In this document: in pieces, positions 1-13,291 of the stretch
Position numbering within the stretch: the first letter of the stretch is position 1
Layout of the letters: each line of letters starts with the position of its first letter
Assembly: GCA_949130485.1 (NCBI GenBank)
Contig: OX422189.1
Span: 1,311,720 to 1,375,719, forward strand
From: Agelas oroides
Lineage: Eukaryota > Porifera > Demospongiae > Agelasida > Agelasidae
Length of the DNA: 64,000 nt
Direction of reading: 5' to 3'
Notes under the pieces: model-generated
What the model was told of the DNA's origin: nothing
What the model saw: the letters and a program-made list of their open reading frames with translations, nothing else
Database searches by the model: none
Position numbers and translations under genes: made by a program

Positions 1-1550
1 TTTTGTTTGCATATATCATCGAGTCTCTTCTTCAGGTATAAAACAGTCAACCATGTTGGATATATCGACACAGTCAAGTTATGTACACAAATCATATCTA
101 GTTTATGTAGCTAGATGTTATATTTTTATACATGTATAAACATGTAAATCAAAATTAGTGATTTTTGTACAATGTACGTGAATTATGACTTACACTGTTA
201 TTTTTTATCCCATTAAAAATGATGGTTTAAGCTTTGAGTCAACTGGCTGATTGGTCTCAAAAGTGTCTTCTTTCCAGTGCAAAGGAGCTTAATATATTCT
301 CCACTTCACCCTTGTTTCTGTGGTAACAGGTGGGTATTATTTTCCATAATACTGACAGGAAGTTGTAGATTCTGTTTTATATGCCACGTACGGAAAGTTG
401 TAAAATTATGTACCCTATAAGCTACCTTGTTTACAGTGTTAATATAGCGTTTTTCATGCATTGTGTGACATGCACAACTGGGAGGTTGCCCATGCAGCCA
501 TGCATTGAGACAGCTAGCGTCTACTACGTACATAACTCTCGATCTTTCTAGTTGCATACACGAGTACATAACAGCTCTTTCTAAGTATTAAGAAGCAGCG
601 GGTTGGCATGTATGCAGGGGTAAGGCTAAAACACATGCAGAACCCATTGAAACTGTCTCATATGCAACCTCAATTGGATCTTAAAGTACAAATAGAGCCT
701 ATCTCTAACCACTTTACTGAAGGGTTTTCACAGTGACTGATGCATGTGTAGGTCACTCTTAGCCCAATATGCTAGCATAAGATACTTCCATAATTTTATA
801 CCAGGGGGACCCCCTTCCACGAATGAAGGGGAATACTAGTTAGTGCTCAGGGGGAATTCCCTACTAGCAAAACATTTTAGTTGTGAAAGTGAGTATTACT
901 TTAACAGTTGCTGGTCTAGCTTTCATGTGTCAAATTTATGTCAACTATATTATTCTAGCTACACAGGGTTTGTGAGGAATTATAGCTACCCTAAGGAGAA
1001 GCAAAATTAGTAAATGCTAAACAAGTTAGAGTCAAATCCACATGTATGTGCAACATCATTAAAAGATAGACGTACCTATTCAAATTCAGATTCAGAAATG
1101 CTCTTTAGACAGGGATGTTTTGTCTTGACCTTACTTCTTAGTATTGTATACTATAGCCTCTAGAACATACAAACAAGAAAATAGCTACCATTGGTAAGAC
1201 CCTAGGTGTACATACCAAGACAGAAGTACGCACAGATGGAAGGATGCATGGAAAACCTATCTGAGTGAAACCAAGAGTTCAGAACCGAACTCCTGGTGGA
1301 ACTAATCTAGAACTGCCCCCATCATTCTTCAGCCTGCCAGTGTTTATGCTTGCTGCCCACTATGTTATCACCACACTTCCTCATCCATGTGCCATTTATA
1401 GTTCTTAGTATGTCTGTGTTGCCTTCATTGGCCTCATTGTTATGGTATATTGCCTCCCCCATAATGTGGAAATTGGTGAGGAAACTCATGCATGGAAGGA
1501 CCATGCTGGGTGCTCTTGTATGAGTCATGCAGTGCTGCCTTTCCTGCATA

Positions 1551-1760
1551 GATAAGCACGAGAGGACCATCGGAGGACCATGCAAGGTAAGGTCTCTGCT
1601 GCCTTCCCAAGATGTGGAAATTAGAGCAGATGTATAGCTAAGCACGAGAGGACCATCGGAGGACCATGCAAGGTAAGGTCTGTGCTGCCTTCCCAAGATG
1701 TGGAAATTAGAGAAGATGCATAGATAAGCACGAGAGGACCATCGGAGGACCATTTCAGGG
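1551..1760. repeat. 86-bp tandem repeat, about 2.5 copies
   Basis: The string TAAGCACGAGAGGACC recurs at about 1553, 1639 and 1725, a constant 86-bp period. The intervening text (GGAGGACCATGCAAGG, then CCCAAGATGTGGAAATTAGA) is almost identical between copies. A 159-codon open frame on the minus strand here is a by-product of the repeat. Confidence 0.85.
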
Positions 1761-2610
1761 TTCTTGTTGAAATGTGGAAGTTGGCGAGGAAGCTTAAACA
1801 CAGGAGGACCATACAGGGTGGGTACTCTTGTGGGTCTGTGTTGCCCTCATAGCTTAGGTCACCTCCTCCCAAAATATGGAGAGAAGTCTTGCTACTTATC
1901 ATGTGATCATTTGTTTACCTACTCAGGTGTCAACGAACGACAATGTTTATATTTGATGATGAAAGCTAAACTAAGGCACATTGCTTCATAGTTATGCATC
2001 TGATATGGTAGCCAGGGATTATGGTCAATAACCACCTGACTCCAAGGGTGTAGCCGGAGGATAAGGGCTGGGTGCTGTAAACCATGACTGCCTAGCCTCA
2101 GGCATGCGGCTTGGGAACGAGGCTAATGGCTGCCATGCTATAAGCCTTATGATAATTCTTTCACCCATTCGGTCTTTGTAACTGTACTGAAACAAGGCAG
2201 TTTGTATAAAACATTATTTCACAACTGCCTTATGGTCAATAACCACCTGACTTTCACAACTGCCTGTGGTTTATATCTACAAGCTCCTCCCTTGAGGGTA
2301 AAGCTTTTTGTAAGTAGTGTGTCAACCAGCAGTGCATGCTCAATTGGTCTGAAGGGTGGCACATTATATTTTGTTGTTGTCACTTAAACTGCACCTTATG
2401 TCAGCTACATGCTGTTTCATGCTATAGTCCCCGAACTTTTAACTCCCTTGCTATTTTGTTTGTCTGTGCAGCTTCCAGAAACAGTGGTTGTCACATTGCA
2501 GTGTAGATAGTTATAGCCACAGTAGCTAAGCAACGGAATAAAAAATATCTTCAACAAAATTTCAAGATTTGTTTATGTATATACCCTGGCTATCATATTC
2601 TCTTCTTCAC

Positions 2611-2700
2611 TCCTGTTTCTATAGTAACATGCAGGTGGGTGATAATCTTACAGGAAGTTGTAAAATAAACCACAGGAAGTTGTAAAATGACGTTACGTAC
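2611..2700. repeat. Dispersed repeat, second copy of the segment at 306-412
   Basis: Both segments contain TGTTTCT-TAGTAAC-like text, then CAGGTGGGT, then CAGGAAGTTGTA and TTGTAAAAT, ending near ACGTAC, with small gaps between them. They look like two diverged copies of one interspersed element of unknown class. Confidence 0.5.
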
Positions 2701-4461
2701 AAATGATGTTTATTTGCGAGCAACCCTGCCACTGGAAACCCAAAGTGTCTTTGCTGTTTGCCCTGTTGCCAATATTCAACATTTTTCGTGATCACCTTCT
2801 GCCATATTTGGACATTTACTACTGCCATATTTGGACTTTACTACTGTTGGGAAAACACAAGTTATCTTATAGGCAGTTACAAAAAGATGACATCACAGAA
2901 TCAAGTTACAAGGTGGCCAAACATCAAACAAAACCAACGCACTTTGATAGTGGAACTACCAAGAAACACTAATTAAAACAACATACTGAAAATGTAATTA
3001 AACTACACAGCTCGTTTTCTGTTCCCACACAAAGGTCATGAATATTGATAAAGTGAGTAAGATTGTCACAGTGTACACTTCAAACCCCAAATCCCAGCTA
3101 TGTTCCTTTCATGTTTTCTAGAGTAGGGAGCTTAAGAGCAGTGGCAGTTCCAGACCTGGGCAAGCCTGGGCGTTGCCCGGGTAAAATTCTGGTCAATTAT
3201 ATTGTGGTTATTGCTTACGGAAACTCGGCTGTGACATAGCGGCTCTGCCACGTGTGTCACCTGCCCAGGTAACCTGGCAGCTCTGAAACCGCCAATGCTT
3301 AAAGAGTGACCTAGTTATGCACAAATCTTTATAAAACTTCAGGCTCAAGAAAATACACCATATAACTAACCCACGTAGCTAAATTATCAAGCAACTGCAA
3401 CATTTGTGAAATTATTACCGATCCTACAATCATGTTACTATGGAAACAATGGCAAAGTAGACCCATATCATTCTCAAGTGCGAATGAAAAACCAAAAGGG
3501 TACTGCCAGCTATACGGAAAGTTGAGTAAGGCAACGGGATAGGGTGTATACACACAGGGACATGGTAAGCTTCTGGTATGTATGCTTCCTATAAAGCTCG
3601 CCTGGTACTTTGCACAAACAGCCCCTGGTAAATAACAATGTGTTGTATGAGGTAAGGGTAATGACATAAACTAAGTCACGTGATGAAATTAATGCGGTAT
3701 AAATGAATGGCTTCCAATTAGAATACCACAATTTGTATCTAGACAGGAAGCATAAGCATTTAAATTGCTAGTTATTTAAATTTATCAAAAATTGTTATGT
3801 GACAAAATTGGCCCTGAAGTGAAGACATAATTATGTGACTATATGACTTGCATAACTCTGCCAGTCCCCTTGCTGTTCTGGATGAAGGGAATTCTCAAAT
3901 TGCAAAACAAATTATTGTAAATGAAAGCCATGTGAATAACAGTGATGTAATTACATAGTTAACCCTTTATGGTATGCAACTAAAAATAATCAAAACTGGA
4001 ACCTAGTCTGCACCATATATGTAAAGTTAGTGGGTTAAATGGCACTCAGAAGGGGCTACTGTCTTTATTCCCTCAGAGCTAAATTTGCAATCTTTTCTCT
4101 TGTGGATATAAACACATACTGTTAATGATTACATTGTTTATCTCACTCCTGTTAAATAAAGTTGATTGTTGATGGCAGTATGTTTTGTTTCAATTTGCTT
4201 CGGTTGTCTTGGTAATTTGATCTCCTGTGGCAACGGAAGGCAAAGAAACACACATTGGTTTCAGTTGGTGTTTTTGTAGAACTTCAAGTAACCCAACCCA
4301 AGGCAGTTGCATAATGTTTTCCATTCACCTCTTGTTTGTGTGTAATGCTACTACTACTAATAATAATAATAACAATCATAATTAGGCATTTGCTCTGTTA
4401 CATAAGGCATGGACAGGAATTATCAAACGTTATAGCAATGTTTATTTTCACATCTAAAGTC

Positions 4462-4628
4462 CAGTCCAACCTTAATTATCCAAACTAGCTGGACCAAGCA
4501 AAAACCTTTGATTAAATAATTGGGGGTTTGGGATAATCGAGGCTATGTTGTTATTGTTTATGTTAGGCATGGGACCAAGCTGAAGTGTTCGGATATTAAT
4601 CAAAGTTCAGATAATCGAAGTTGGACTG
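4462..4628. mobile_element. Pogo/Tigger-like MITE
   Basis: The ends form imperfect inverted repeats, CAGTCCAACCTTAATTATCC on the left and GATAATCGAAGTTGGACTG on the right. These resemble the CAGT...GATTATC termini of pogo-class DNA transposons. The 167-bp interior has no coding capacity. A TA follows the right end, but a matching left TA is not clear, so the target duplication is unproven. Confidence 0.55.
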
Positions 4629-5609
4629 TATGAAAGTCTTGAATCAAATCATTGATTTAAATACAGAGTTCTATGGCGAGTGGCAAAAGCTAAGAACCAG
4701 GAAAGCTCAAGAGTTCCATGTTTCAGATTTATAGGCTACAATGAAATACAGCAGCACCAGTTGTAGCAACATAAATAATGTCTTTAGCTAATTGTTTGTC
4801 ATGCCTAAAAAAACACAACCAACCTATTCCCATGTCTTCACCCCAGTTTTCTTACTGCATGCTTGCAGTAGCTAGCTATCTGCTGTAAGTAACTGAAGGT
4901 GATTATCTCCCCATCAAAATGATCGAAGGGATTTGATAAACAAGCAAGCCACCCACACTTGTGTTAACGTGAGAAAAATACCCCAGTATACCAGGTGTCC
5001 AAGCTAAAAGAGCCCCATATGACAAATTCCTATTCAATGACATGAGAACTTTCAGTTTGACTAGAAGGAAATACCTTTAGCTAAACATTTACCATGACAT
5101 TCTGTTACTAGGGTCTTGTTTGCATACATGTGGACATACATGCACACTTTTGCCTCATTCCCTGCAAGGAGAACCTGTGAATGAGGCTATGCACACTTAT
5201 GTACAAGTTTACACTGTGTAATGGCACATGTGCTGATAATATACATTATGTTTATGCTGCCTCCTCATACAATTTGTACAGGTGCAAGTGTCCAGTGACG
5301 TGAGACATAACTGCACATCTGGAGCTGCAGAAGATATTCAATCAGAACTAAGAAATATACCCAGCATTAATGAAAGATCAAAGGGTACATAAAGATCAGA
5401 TAAGGGTACAAGTTATGCCACGAATTTAATATTACAAAATCAAACACAAACATACCAAATAATGATTTGGTCTGAACTGGTTAATATAGCAATGGATATG
5501 GCTTAGAGTGTAGCTGCCATGCTAGAAACCATTTATAGTATGCTCCTAGTCAACTTTCGGCTTTGCTTCAGCACTCCCATGCTTCTTTATATGCTATCTC
5601 AAGAATGTA

Positions 5610-5790
5610 CTATATTACTATGGTAAAATGTTACTATGGTAACATACGTACTATACCATGTTACTATGGTAACAAACACTCAATGCACTATACCATGTTA
5701 CTATTGTAACCTACTCAATGTACTATATCATGATACTATATCATGTACTCAATGTAATTAGCATAATGTTACTATGGCAACATGCACTTA
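5610..5790. repeat. Degenerate tandem repeat around TTACTATGGTAAC
   Basis: The phrase ATGTTACTATGGTAAC recurs several times with interspersed CACTATACCATG and ACTCAATGTA segments, indicating a local tandem expansion that has since diverged. Confidence 0.6.
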
Positions 5791-6617
5791 TACCACGAAA
5801 CTGTTAGCATGGAATGAGTTGCTGGTTTGTTGTGAGAATGATGTCTGTTAGCTACATTGTATCATTATAGTTAGCTATAGCTTTACTCAGTCATTTACAG
5901 TCAATTACTATTGTTTTTTTGTTACAGTCAATTACTACTGTAGCTAATAGATACTTGGGCTATCATAACTGCAACTACTGTATTTATGCCTTTACAATGC
6001 AAAGTGGAAGGTTGTATCTTGCCTCAGTTGGAAATAAGAGACTTGAAAATTAGAAAAAGCCAGCAATCACTGAGAATCAAATCACTGCCATTGCTTTACC
6101 ACCGAGCTACAACAATCATCACATCCCACGATCCTCTATACGTACCGCACAGGTGGTACTCAATGCACACCTGGCAGCAACTCAGCATGTGCCGTCAGAA
6201 TACAGGGAAGAATAATGTGGTACTGACATGTGACCAGTATTCCTTGTAATCGGTATACCACCCAGCACAAGACGTTTGTGATAGTGCTAATAAGGAAACA
6301 ACTAATCCCTCCCATTTCCCTTACCATAATCATTAATTTACACCCACACTTCCACTCTGTACTGCACAGCAGGATGAAGTCTTCCTGGTTTCTGGGAAAG
6401 ATACCATTTATCTATAACCATCCAAAATTACCTCAAATATTCCCTATCCCACTGTTTTTGAAGGTGCACACTTTTTTATGCCTCTGGGACTTTGATGGTC
6501 AGATATGGTCACCTCCCCAACAAAATAGTTCTATTATTAGTTGTTAGTTCCTGACAGACAATCTTCCCCTCTCTCCTCAGACCAGCCCCCCTTAAGGGAA
6601 TTTCCAAACCTGAACTG

Positions 6618-6624
6618 TATAAAT
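6618..6624 (+). promoter_or_regulatory. Possible TATA box of the first TNF-like gene
   Basis: TATAAAT lies about 100 bp upstream of the ATG at 6721, a plausible spacing for a core promoter with a short 5' UTR. There is no transcript evidence, and AT-rich sequence makes chance matches common. Confidence 0.25.
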
Positions 6625-6720
6625 GAAAGCCAACCTGTACAATAATGCCATTGTCTGCTAAAGCGGTAACTTGTCAAAGTTGGAATTCATCCACGATATC
6701 ACATTCACAGTGATTACAAG

Positions 6721-9700
6721 ATGAGCAGTAACAGCAGTGACAAAGAACAGCAAGAATTGCCTCTGCCAGTTGCAGATGAAGCAGCCACTAATCTTAGAAA
6801 GCATCAGTCCTGTCACGCTCAGAAGCTGAAGACAGTACTGGGAATTTTGCTGATTGTAGGCGTAGTTGCTGCTGTGGGTGTGTGTGCAGCTGTCTTTGCT
6901 CCTAGCAAGAAGAATGGAAAAAAGAGTGCCAATGAGGAGTTTGCGGACCTCCAGACGCGGGAGCACCTTTACAAGAGGGTATGTATAGATGCAGAGTGCA
7001 TGTTTCTGAATGTGCATGACTTAGTGCAAAGTGCAAGTTTTGCTCAAAGCCACCAACAGCAGCAGTGTAATCTAATTATCAACGTAATGCAAAATGTTTA
7101 TTTTTGTAAGTGCTGTTTTCATAGCTTATAATAGAAGGCAGTTGAGTTGTGGTCTCTCTTAAATGGATGCACTTTTCTCTTGGTAAATAGAACAGCTTAA
7201 AGTTTCCTGGAAACCTTTTTATTGCTGATCTTCTAGCATTGACATTAAATGGACTTAAATTTGAAGCAAATGGACTTGTGCACAACAAAATAGTACCCTT
7301 TCACTTTCTGTATCATTCACATTTTCCTAGTAATACTTTGAAGTAAATGGGAGTTCCATTTGGCAACAAACTGGTACATGCGTAACTTCCCAGTAAAGTA
7401 ATTCATTACCTGGAAATCGCATTGAAGTAGTCAGTAAACACAGCCTGAAGCATCCACCCACATAGGCTACAAACTCTTTAACGATTGTACATGTACTCTA
7501 CAAACACATTGTGAATTATGCATATACCACACTCCAAATCTCTGCAGATGACAGCTACTCATCAGCTTGCGAGAAAAGCTAGAGGTAGCAGGAGAGGTGG
7601 CCGTAGTGAGTTGTCAAGCGTTTTGATCCTGTGTGTATACATGTACACATTGATGTAATCATTAATACTATTTTCACTTTTTTTTGCAGCTGAAGCTATT
7701 ACCTGCGAATCTGAAATGAGCAATGATGTAAGTTGTTGTTGCTGTAACTTGTTACCTAGGCAACACACAAGATTATTGCTCATATATAGCTCTATGTACA
7801 GTGGTGATGGTAACAAGTTTCATTATGTACTAGTTAGTTATATCCCTCCCTGTGAGGGGATCTGGCACATTGGTGTGGGTATTAATTTATGCACAACTAA
7901 TTTTGCATTTTTTTTTGTGGATTTCCATTCCACCTCTTTACACACACACACACACACACACATACACACAAGACTATCCCAGCTGCTCATATTGCTGGCA
8001 ATGGACTTGAGTGGCCAACCACTGAAGCACCTACAGCACTCAACTCATACAACGACGGTACGTATGTCACATAGGTGCTACCAGTTCCTCCATTTTAAAG
8101 CTGGTTCTAGATGTTGGACATTGGTACATAGCTACTTTCTGCTCAATGTCAATTCCTGTTTTCTCTTTGAATAATGTGTTCCAGAACTATGCACCATAAA
8201 TTATGTCTTTTCTCATTATAACATACTGTACAAAAAAAAAGAACAAAGGTTGTCCCCCATAGTACATTGTCTATAAACAGCATTCATTAGTGAGTAGGTC
8301 TCCTTTAGTAAGTAACTATATCTCTTTTACCCTAGCTATTTGAGTATGTCTCTTTGGTAAGTAGCTAGCTAAGGCTACACATGTAGCTATATTTCTTTGA
8401 CTCAAGTTACACGAGATATCAGCAGTGCATAGCTGGATAAAAATCAGCAGCTACATCCTATAATTAATTAGTAAACAGAAAGTTAAGCAAAAAGGATGTA
8501 CTACTGCAGTTTGTACAACCTATGCAGGATGTATGGGATGTTGTTTTCTCTCGTGTGTGGGTGCACATGCAGGGAAACCATTCTGCATTGTGAGCAGTTT
8601 TTGCTTTTTACACATCCCAGAATGTCACGGTTAGATTCACAGGATGTCTACTTCCTCTTTGGGTAATTGTTACTCCTGCTTGTTATCCCTGAAAAACAGG
8701 CTTTGTTTGTGTAAAACGGAAGTTGTTCAAGGAAATAGAAGGGAGGATTTCTACCGTGAATGCTTCCATTGACACATTTACCCTCAGTCGTGTACAACTT
8801 TTACAATGTGTGGGAGCACTTGTGTAGTGTCTCGTCTTCGTCCAAGTTAAGAGCCTGAAACCAAAGGCTCAGGCTACCTTAGTCTCGTCCATAGCCTCCA
8901 CCCTCTCATATCATGCAGGCAATGGCATTGCGCAATTGCATGCACTCACGAGGAAGGCGCGCGCGGGCTGGGCAGGTATATAGCGCCGCTGCGCTGCTGG
9001 CGATGCGCATATGCGCGCGCGCGCTAGAAAGCTCCACCCACAGGAAGTTACTGCTGTAGCGACTACTGCGGTTGTATACTGTAATTGTGACTACCTGGAC
9101 ATATATAATGCACTGACCGTATCTCTTACAGCTACTATCTATGTATGTGATTGCTTAGCTATACTTAGCCTCGTTCCCAGGCTCTTGTGCCTGGGAACGA
9201 GGGTAAGCTATACTGTGCTCTGCATAGCTATTTCAGTGACTACTGAAGCTGCATCCATCTAGTTTTATTGTGTACACCAGTCACTGCAACATTCTCTTCT
9301 TTCTCTTTCCACAGACACACCTGGCTATCGAACATCATGGTATTGCAAAAATCGAAATGGAGCATTTGTAGACGGAGGGATGGTTTTTAATCAAACTGAC
9401 AGAAAACTCTATGTTCCAAAGTGTGGTTATTACTATGTGTCAAGCCAAGTGTTCTACCAAGTAGCTCAGAGTCAAACCCGGTCTGTGCAGCACAATATCA
9501 AAGTTCACCGGAACTGTTCACCACCAGGAGAAGATGGCCACAGCCGTGTGGTGAATCAGCGAGACTTTAGCCTCCATACAGTCACCTCTATTGGGGCAGG
9601 AAATGGCAAGGATCGTCAGGCTTCTTCAACGTATATCGGAGAGATTGTCAAAATCTGCACTGGTGGAAAGATATGGGTTGAAATTCCACAGCAGGATACG

Positions 9701-9793
9701 CCATGTTGCCCATACGGCTTGAATACCTACCTGGGAGCTTACTTTGTGGCTGAAACCAACTGCCTCTGGCCACTTCCCCATCAAAATAACTGA
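6721..9793 (+). CDS. TNF superfamily ligand, type II membrane protein (TNF-like A)
   Basis: The five-exon model is 6721-6978, 7548-7605, 7690-7727, 7973-8057 and 9315-9793, giving 305 aa with intron phases 0,1,0,1 and GT-AG junctions. Residues 1-37 are cytoplasmic and 38-59 form one hydrophobic transmembrane segment. A basic stalk (RKARGSRRGGR, about 95-105) could be a proprotein-convertase site of the R-x-x-R type. From about residue 119 the protein has a TNF homology domain: it opens with PAAHIAG, continues with DGGMVFNQTDRKLYVPKCG and GYYYVSSQVFY, and ends GAYFVAETNCLWP. Family members trimerise and signal through TNF-receptor proteins; the receptor here is unknown. The neighbour at 10.9-13.3 kb is a paralogue in opposite orientation. 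The domain identity is strong. The boundaries of the small exons 2 and 3 rest on splice-site and phase logic only. Confidence 0.85.
9166..9205. mobile_element. 40-bp TAGCC foldback element with 9-bp target duplication
   Basis: The element begins TAGCCTCGTTCCCAGGC and ends with the complementary GCCTGGGAACGAGGGTA, separated by only a few bases. It is flanked on both sides by the identical 9 bp AGCTATACT (9157-9165 and 9206-9214). It lies in intron 4 of the first TNF-like gene and is among the smallest copies of the family seen throughout this window. Confidence 0.8.
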
Positions 9794-10850
9794 TTTAGGG
9801 ACCATTTCCCCTCACAGTTATTCCATACCTTGCTTTTCCTGTTATCAATTGTTTTCACAACAGTAGCGCTAACTAGGCCGTGTTTGTTTTCTATACAATA
9901 ACAATAAGGGATTTTTGGATTTTCCCACTGGATTGGGGATATTCTGTTTTTCCTGACTTGATTGATCTCATTGGGTGATTTGTGTAGTCATAAAAATAGA
10001 CTGATAACCTAGTTTGGATGACCTCATTAATTTGCTTGCACAATGAGTTATGTTCCCAAAATAAATGCATGCTAATTGCTTCCTGTATAGAAATGCCTTT
10101 TGTATATAATATATGTACATTTATATATAGAATCTTTTCTTTCAAACTTGTATGTAGTTAGAGTCAAATTACCACATCATTCTTAGCCTCACCCAGCTTC
10201 CAGTCACTTAGTAACACAATGGTGAATGGCAGCTGGGTGGAAGTAGTCTAGTCCCCAGACCCAACCAGCGTGCGCAGGCTGGGCACAAGACTAGGGTAGA
10301 AGCCAGACAGCAAGGCTGACAAGCGGGGCTCACACATTTCAATAGCAACATCAGTGTAAAAGCTTGTACCTAATTATTATTGTTCAACTGGGTTGGTTTT
10401 GTGAAGGTTGAGTGAGTTATGTTGTGAGCCTCTTGTTAATTGATTTGGTCATGTATCCAGAATTAAGTGACTTCCTCGATACCAGCAACATTAATGAAGT
10501 CGGCAATACGCTTTAAAGTCAATTGCACAGAATGTAAATAAACAGAAACAAAGTTAATAGCAAATTACTTTTTACAGCATTTATATAAACACAAACACCT
10601 TGAGTGCATAACATACTACACAGTAGTATAATATAATGACATTGCCTTAAAATGGTAATGCGAATGCACAAATCTACACTTTACTACAAAAACTGAAACA
10701 AAAAGTTTGTGCAACAATGCATGGCGGGTTGATTGAGTTGTTACATTAGTACACAACATGTAAACATCAAAGAGAAGTATATATTAATTAAAAGCAAATA
10801 TTCCACAAAATAACAACAAATTGTAACAAGTGGAGTGTGGGTATGCATAA
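9794..10850. other. Intergenic region between the convergent TNF-like genes
   Basis: The two TNF-like genes point toward each other across about 1 kb. The stretch contains an AATAAA for the plus-strand gene near 10060, AT-rich sequence, and foldback-element remnants near 10.25 kb. I see no exon. Confidence 0.6.
10060..10065 (+). promoter_or_regulatory. Candidate polyadenylation signal of the first TNF-like gene
   Basis: AATAAA occurs about 270 bp after the stop codon at 9793 and before the convergent neighbour. Position and sequence fit a cleavage/polyadenylation hexamer; no transcript end is available to confirm it. Confidence 0.4.
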
Positions 10851-13291
10851 TTAATTGTTCAGATTTGTCAAAGTCATTTCAGGCGGCCAGTGACAAGTTG
10901 TGTTTGCTATCAGAATAGCACCCATGAAAGTGCTTTCCTCGTCACCATGGGGAGGGCAAGGCACCCCATTCGGGCCATCTGGGATTTCGATCCACATCCG
11001 TCCACCTTGACACATCTTGACGATATCTCCAGTGTATGTGGTAGTGCTGCCTGCCTGTGTTCCATCCGTGAATGGCCCAATGGTTGACATTCCCTGGATA
11101 GCCAAGGGAAGAGGATCAACCCAGTTAGGGCAATTTCGATTAAACTTGAAAGTGTGGTAGACTGTCTTTGACGCACTGAGTGGTGGACGACACTTGAAGG
11201 TAATTTGGCTGTATACATAGTAGTATCCACAGGTGGGTACGTAGAGGGACTTGTCTGTCTGATTGAACCACATGCCACCATCCACGTATGCATGTACACG
11301 TTTCTGTCGCATGTTATTGTTCTGATATTCAGAGCATTGCCACCTTTGCTGATATCCAGGAGGGAGGTAGGTAAGACGACCTGCAAAAAAGCAAGCACAG
11401 ATTCAACCATTTTGTGTCATCCAGAATGACATCATCATGCAAAAGAAACCAGAAATCTGTTTTTGAGTGGGGCAAATAATGAAATTCATAGCATGCTACT
11501 ATCCAATCTTAGGCTGTTTTTGCATAGTGAAGTATTTAAAGTGGTTATTAAAAGTAGCCCAAGGGCACACTACCAGACTGCACTAAGAATCAGAAAGCTA
11601 CAGTGCCCTTTGGTATACATGCAAACCTTGCAAAGCTTTTGATGACATCACAGTGACATCACAGTGACATCACCCAAGCCAGACAAAGTAGATTTATTCA
11701 GTCACAATGGCCACTTACTCGATTTGCATGCGGAAGGGCAGTCATTATTTACTAGCAAATGCCGTACACATTCAGCAAATTAAGCTATTTTAAAAGTGGG
11801 CGTGTCATGGTTTGGAAGGCAATAATGGCACTTGAGGCAGCAGGCCTCAAATGAAGCAGGTGCTGATGTGAAACAATACTTTGCATGCCCTAATCTTATG
11901 TAATAAACATACTGGATTGCCTTGTTGACGCCTGGAATGCAGTTTGCAGATGTCCTTTGATATGAGCAGCTGCAGTTCTTTTCTGTACAAAAAAAAGTTC
12001 TGTCGTTAGAAAAATAACTATGGACTTATGTGGCCATGGCATAATTATGGCTAACATGCATGTTCCTACTGATTGCATGATACTTACAGAAGTGTTGCTA
12101 GACAAACACGACACAGGCTGGGCACCAAGTCTTGGGTTTTGTGTAACTAAGGAAAAAAGGATATTGAAACATAACAAACAAACTTCCATCATGAGTAGAA
12201 AATTGGTAATTTATCATGAACTATGAACAAAAATGTTTTTTGCTGTCTAATAACATACATGATGCTGCAGGGTAGGTGACAGGTGAGGGGGTTCCTGTGT
12301 AGGCACTTCTTTTCTCACGAGTATCTTCTTCTTTATCTTCTTCGTTCCTCGGCTCACTGTCAATCTGTCAACACAAGCACAGCGTTAATGATACCTCACT
12401 GTATAGACAGAATATCTAGATAGGAGGAAACTTAAGGTCAGACAGACTGTCTCGGAGTATTGGTTTAAAGTTTGACCACGTCTTAGTCAGTATGTCTGTA
12501 CATGTGACGCTTACTTGCAGCCGGTAGATCGGCATGATTTCTATCTAATCAGATTTTGGCGTTTCAAAAAAAATCCCAGGTTTGGAAAGCTACTGTGTTA
12601 AAGAGACTTATTGTCTGTCCTATGCATAAAGGTCAGTCAGACTGTCTAGGATTCTCTGGAGTGCGTACATTTTTAGTTCAATCATATCCTATGCTCTTGA
12701 TGCATGAATTTGTGAATGCAGTTTTGTCTGTGACGTTTGTTTGCATCATGAGCGTAGATCAGCATCGTTACAATCTGATCAGATTGTGGCTTTTCAATAA
12801 AGTTCCCAAGTTTGAAAAGAAGTGAAAGGAAATTGCCGCCCACTGAAAAGTAGTAAGATGGTATCGTGAATAACCTGGAGGTGTGTATACGTTATATATA
12901 GCACATGACAGCAGTGACTTTATTCATTGAACAGTAAATATCATTTCCTGGAATATACAGCAAGTCCTGAAAGAGAGGGTCAAGTCAAGGAGAATTCTAG
13001 GTAAGGAAGAAAAATGATTGCCATAGCAACGAGCCTAATTTTCTAATCTTATTCAGAGTTTCGTATTCATACCATGTTTTCCAAATTCATGTCCTCAGCA
13101 TGTCGTGCAAACACAGTGGCATCACTCCTATGGCTTCCCTGGAGAACTGCAGCCGCACAAATGCCTACTGCTGCGACAACAAGAACAGCTGCTAGAACTC
13201 CAATGAGGACTCTTGTCCGTTGTACTTTGATCTTCTGCAGAGTGGTACCCTCACTCACGATGGGTCGGCCTTCCTCACTGCTGCTGCTCAT
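10851..13291 (-). CDS. TNF superfamily ligand, type II membrane protein (TNF-like B)
   Basis: The minus-strand exons in order are 13291-13073, 12364-12259, 12146-12088, 11982-11913 and 11380-10851, giving 327 aa with the same intron phases (0,1,0,1) as the upstream paralogue. Residues 28-50 are a single transmembrane segment after a short acidic/polar N-terminus. Exon 2 carries a clean furin-type motif REKR at about 89-92, so release of a soluble ligand is plausible. The TNF homology domain starts near residue 131 (AAAHIKG) and continues through AYVDGGMWFNQTDKSLYVP and GYYYVYSQITF, ending with GAILIANTTCHWP. The resemblance to the convergent neighbour in sequence, exon count and phase indicates an inverted duplication. 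The ligand identity is solid; receptor and role (immunity, apoptosis, remodelling) are inference from the family. Confidence 0.85.

Larger units (their letters stand above)
1..6600. other. Gene-free left flank with dispersed repeats
   Basis: I see no reading frame with recognisable protein similarity or a convincing exon chain on either strand. The stretch is AT-rich and holds an 86-bp tandem repeat near 1.55-1.76 kb, a dispersed segment shared by about 306-412 and 2611-2700, a pogo-like MITE near 4.5 kb and short TTACTATGGTAAC-type repeats at 5.6-5.8 kb. Reading frames of 60-160 codons occur but lie in repeats or lack any domain signature. Confidence 0.6.

Noticed and set aside
1322-1801. 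159-codon minus-strand open frame
   Set aside because: It is built from an 86-bp tandem repeat and has no recognisable domain.
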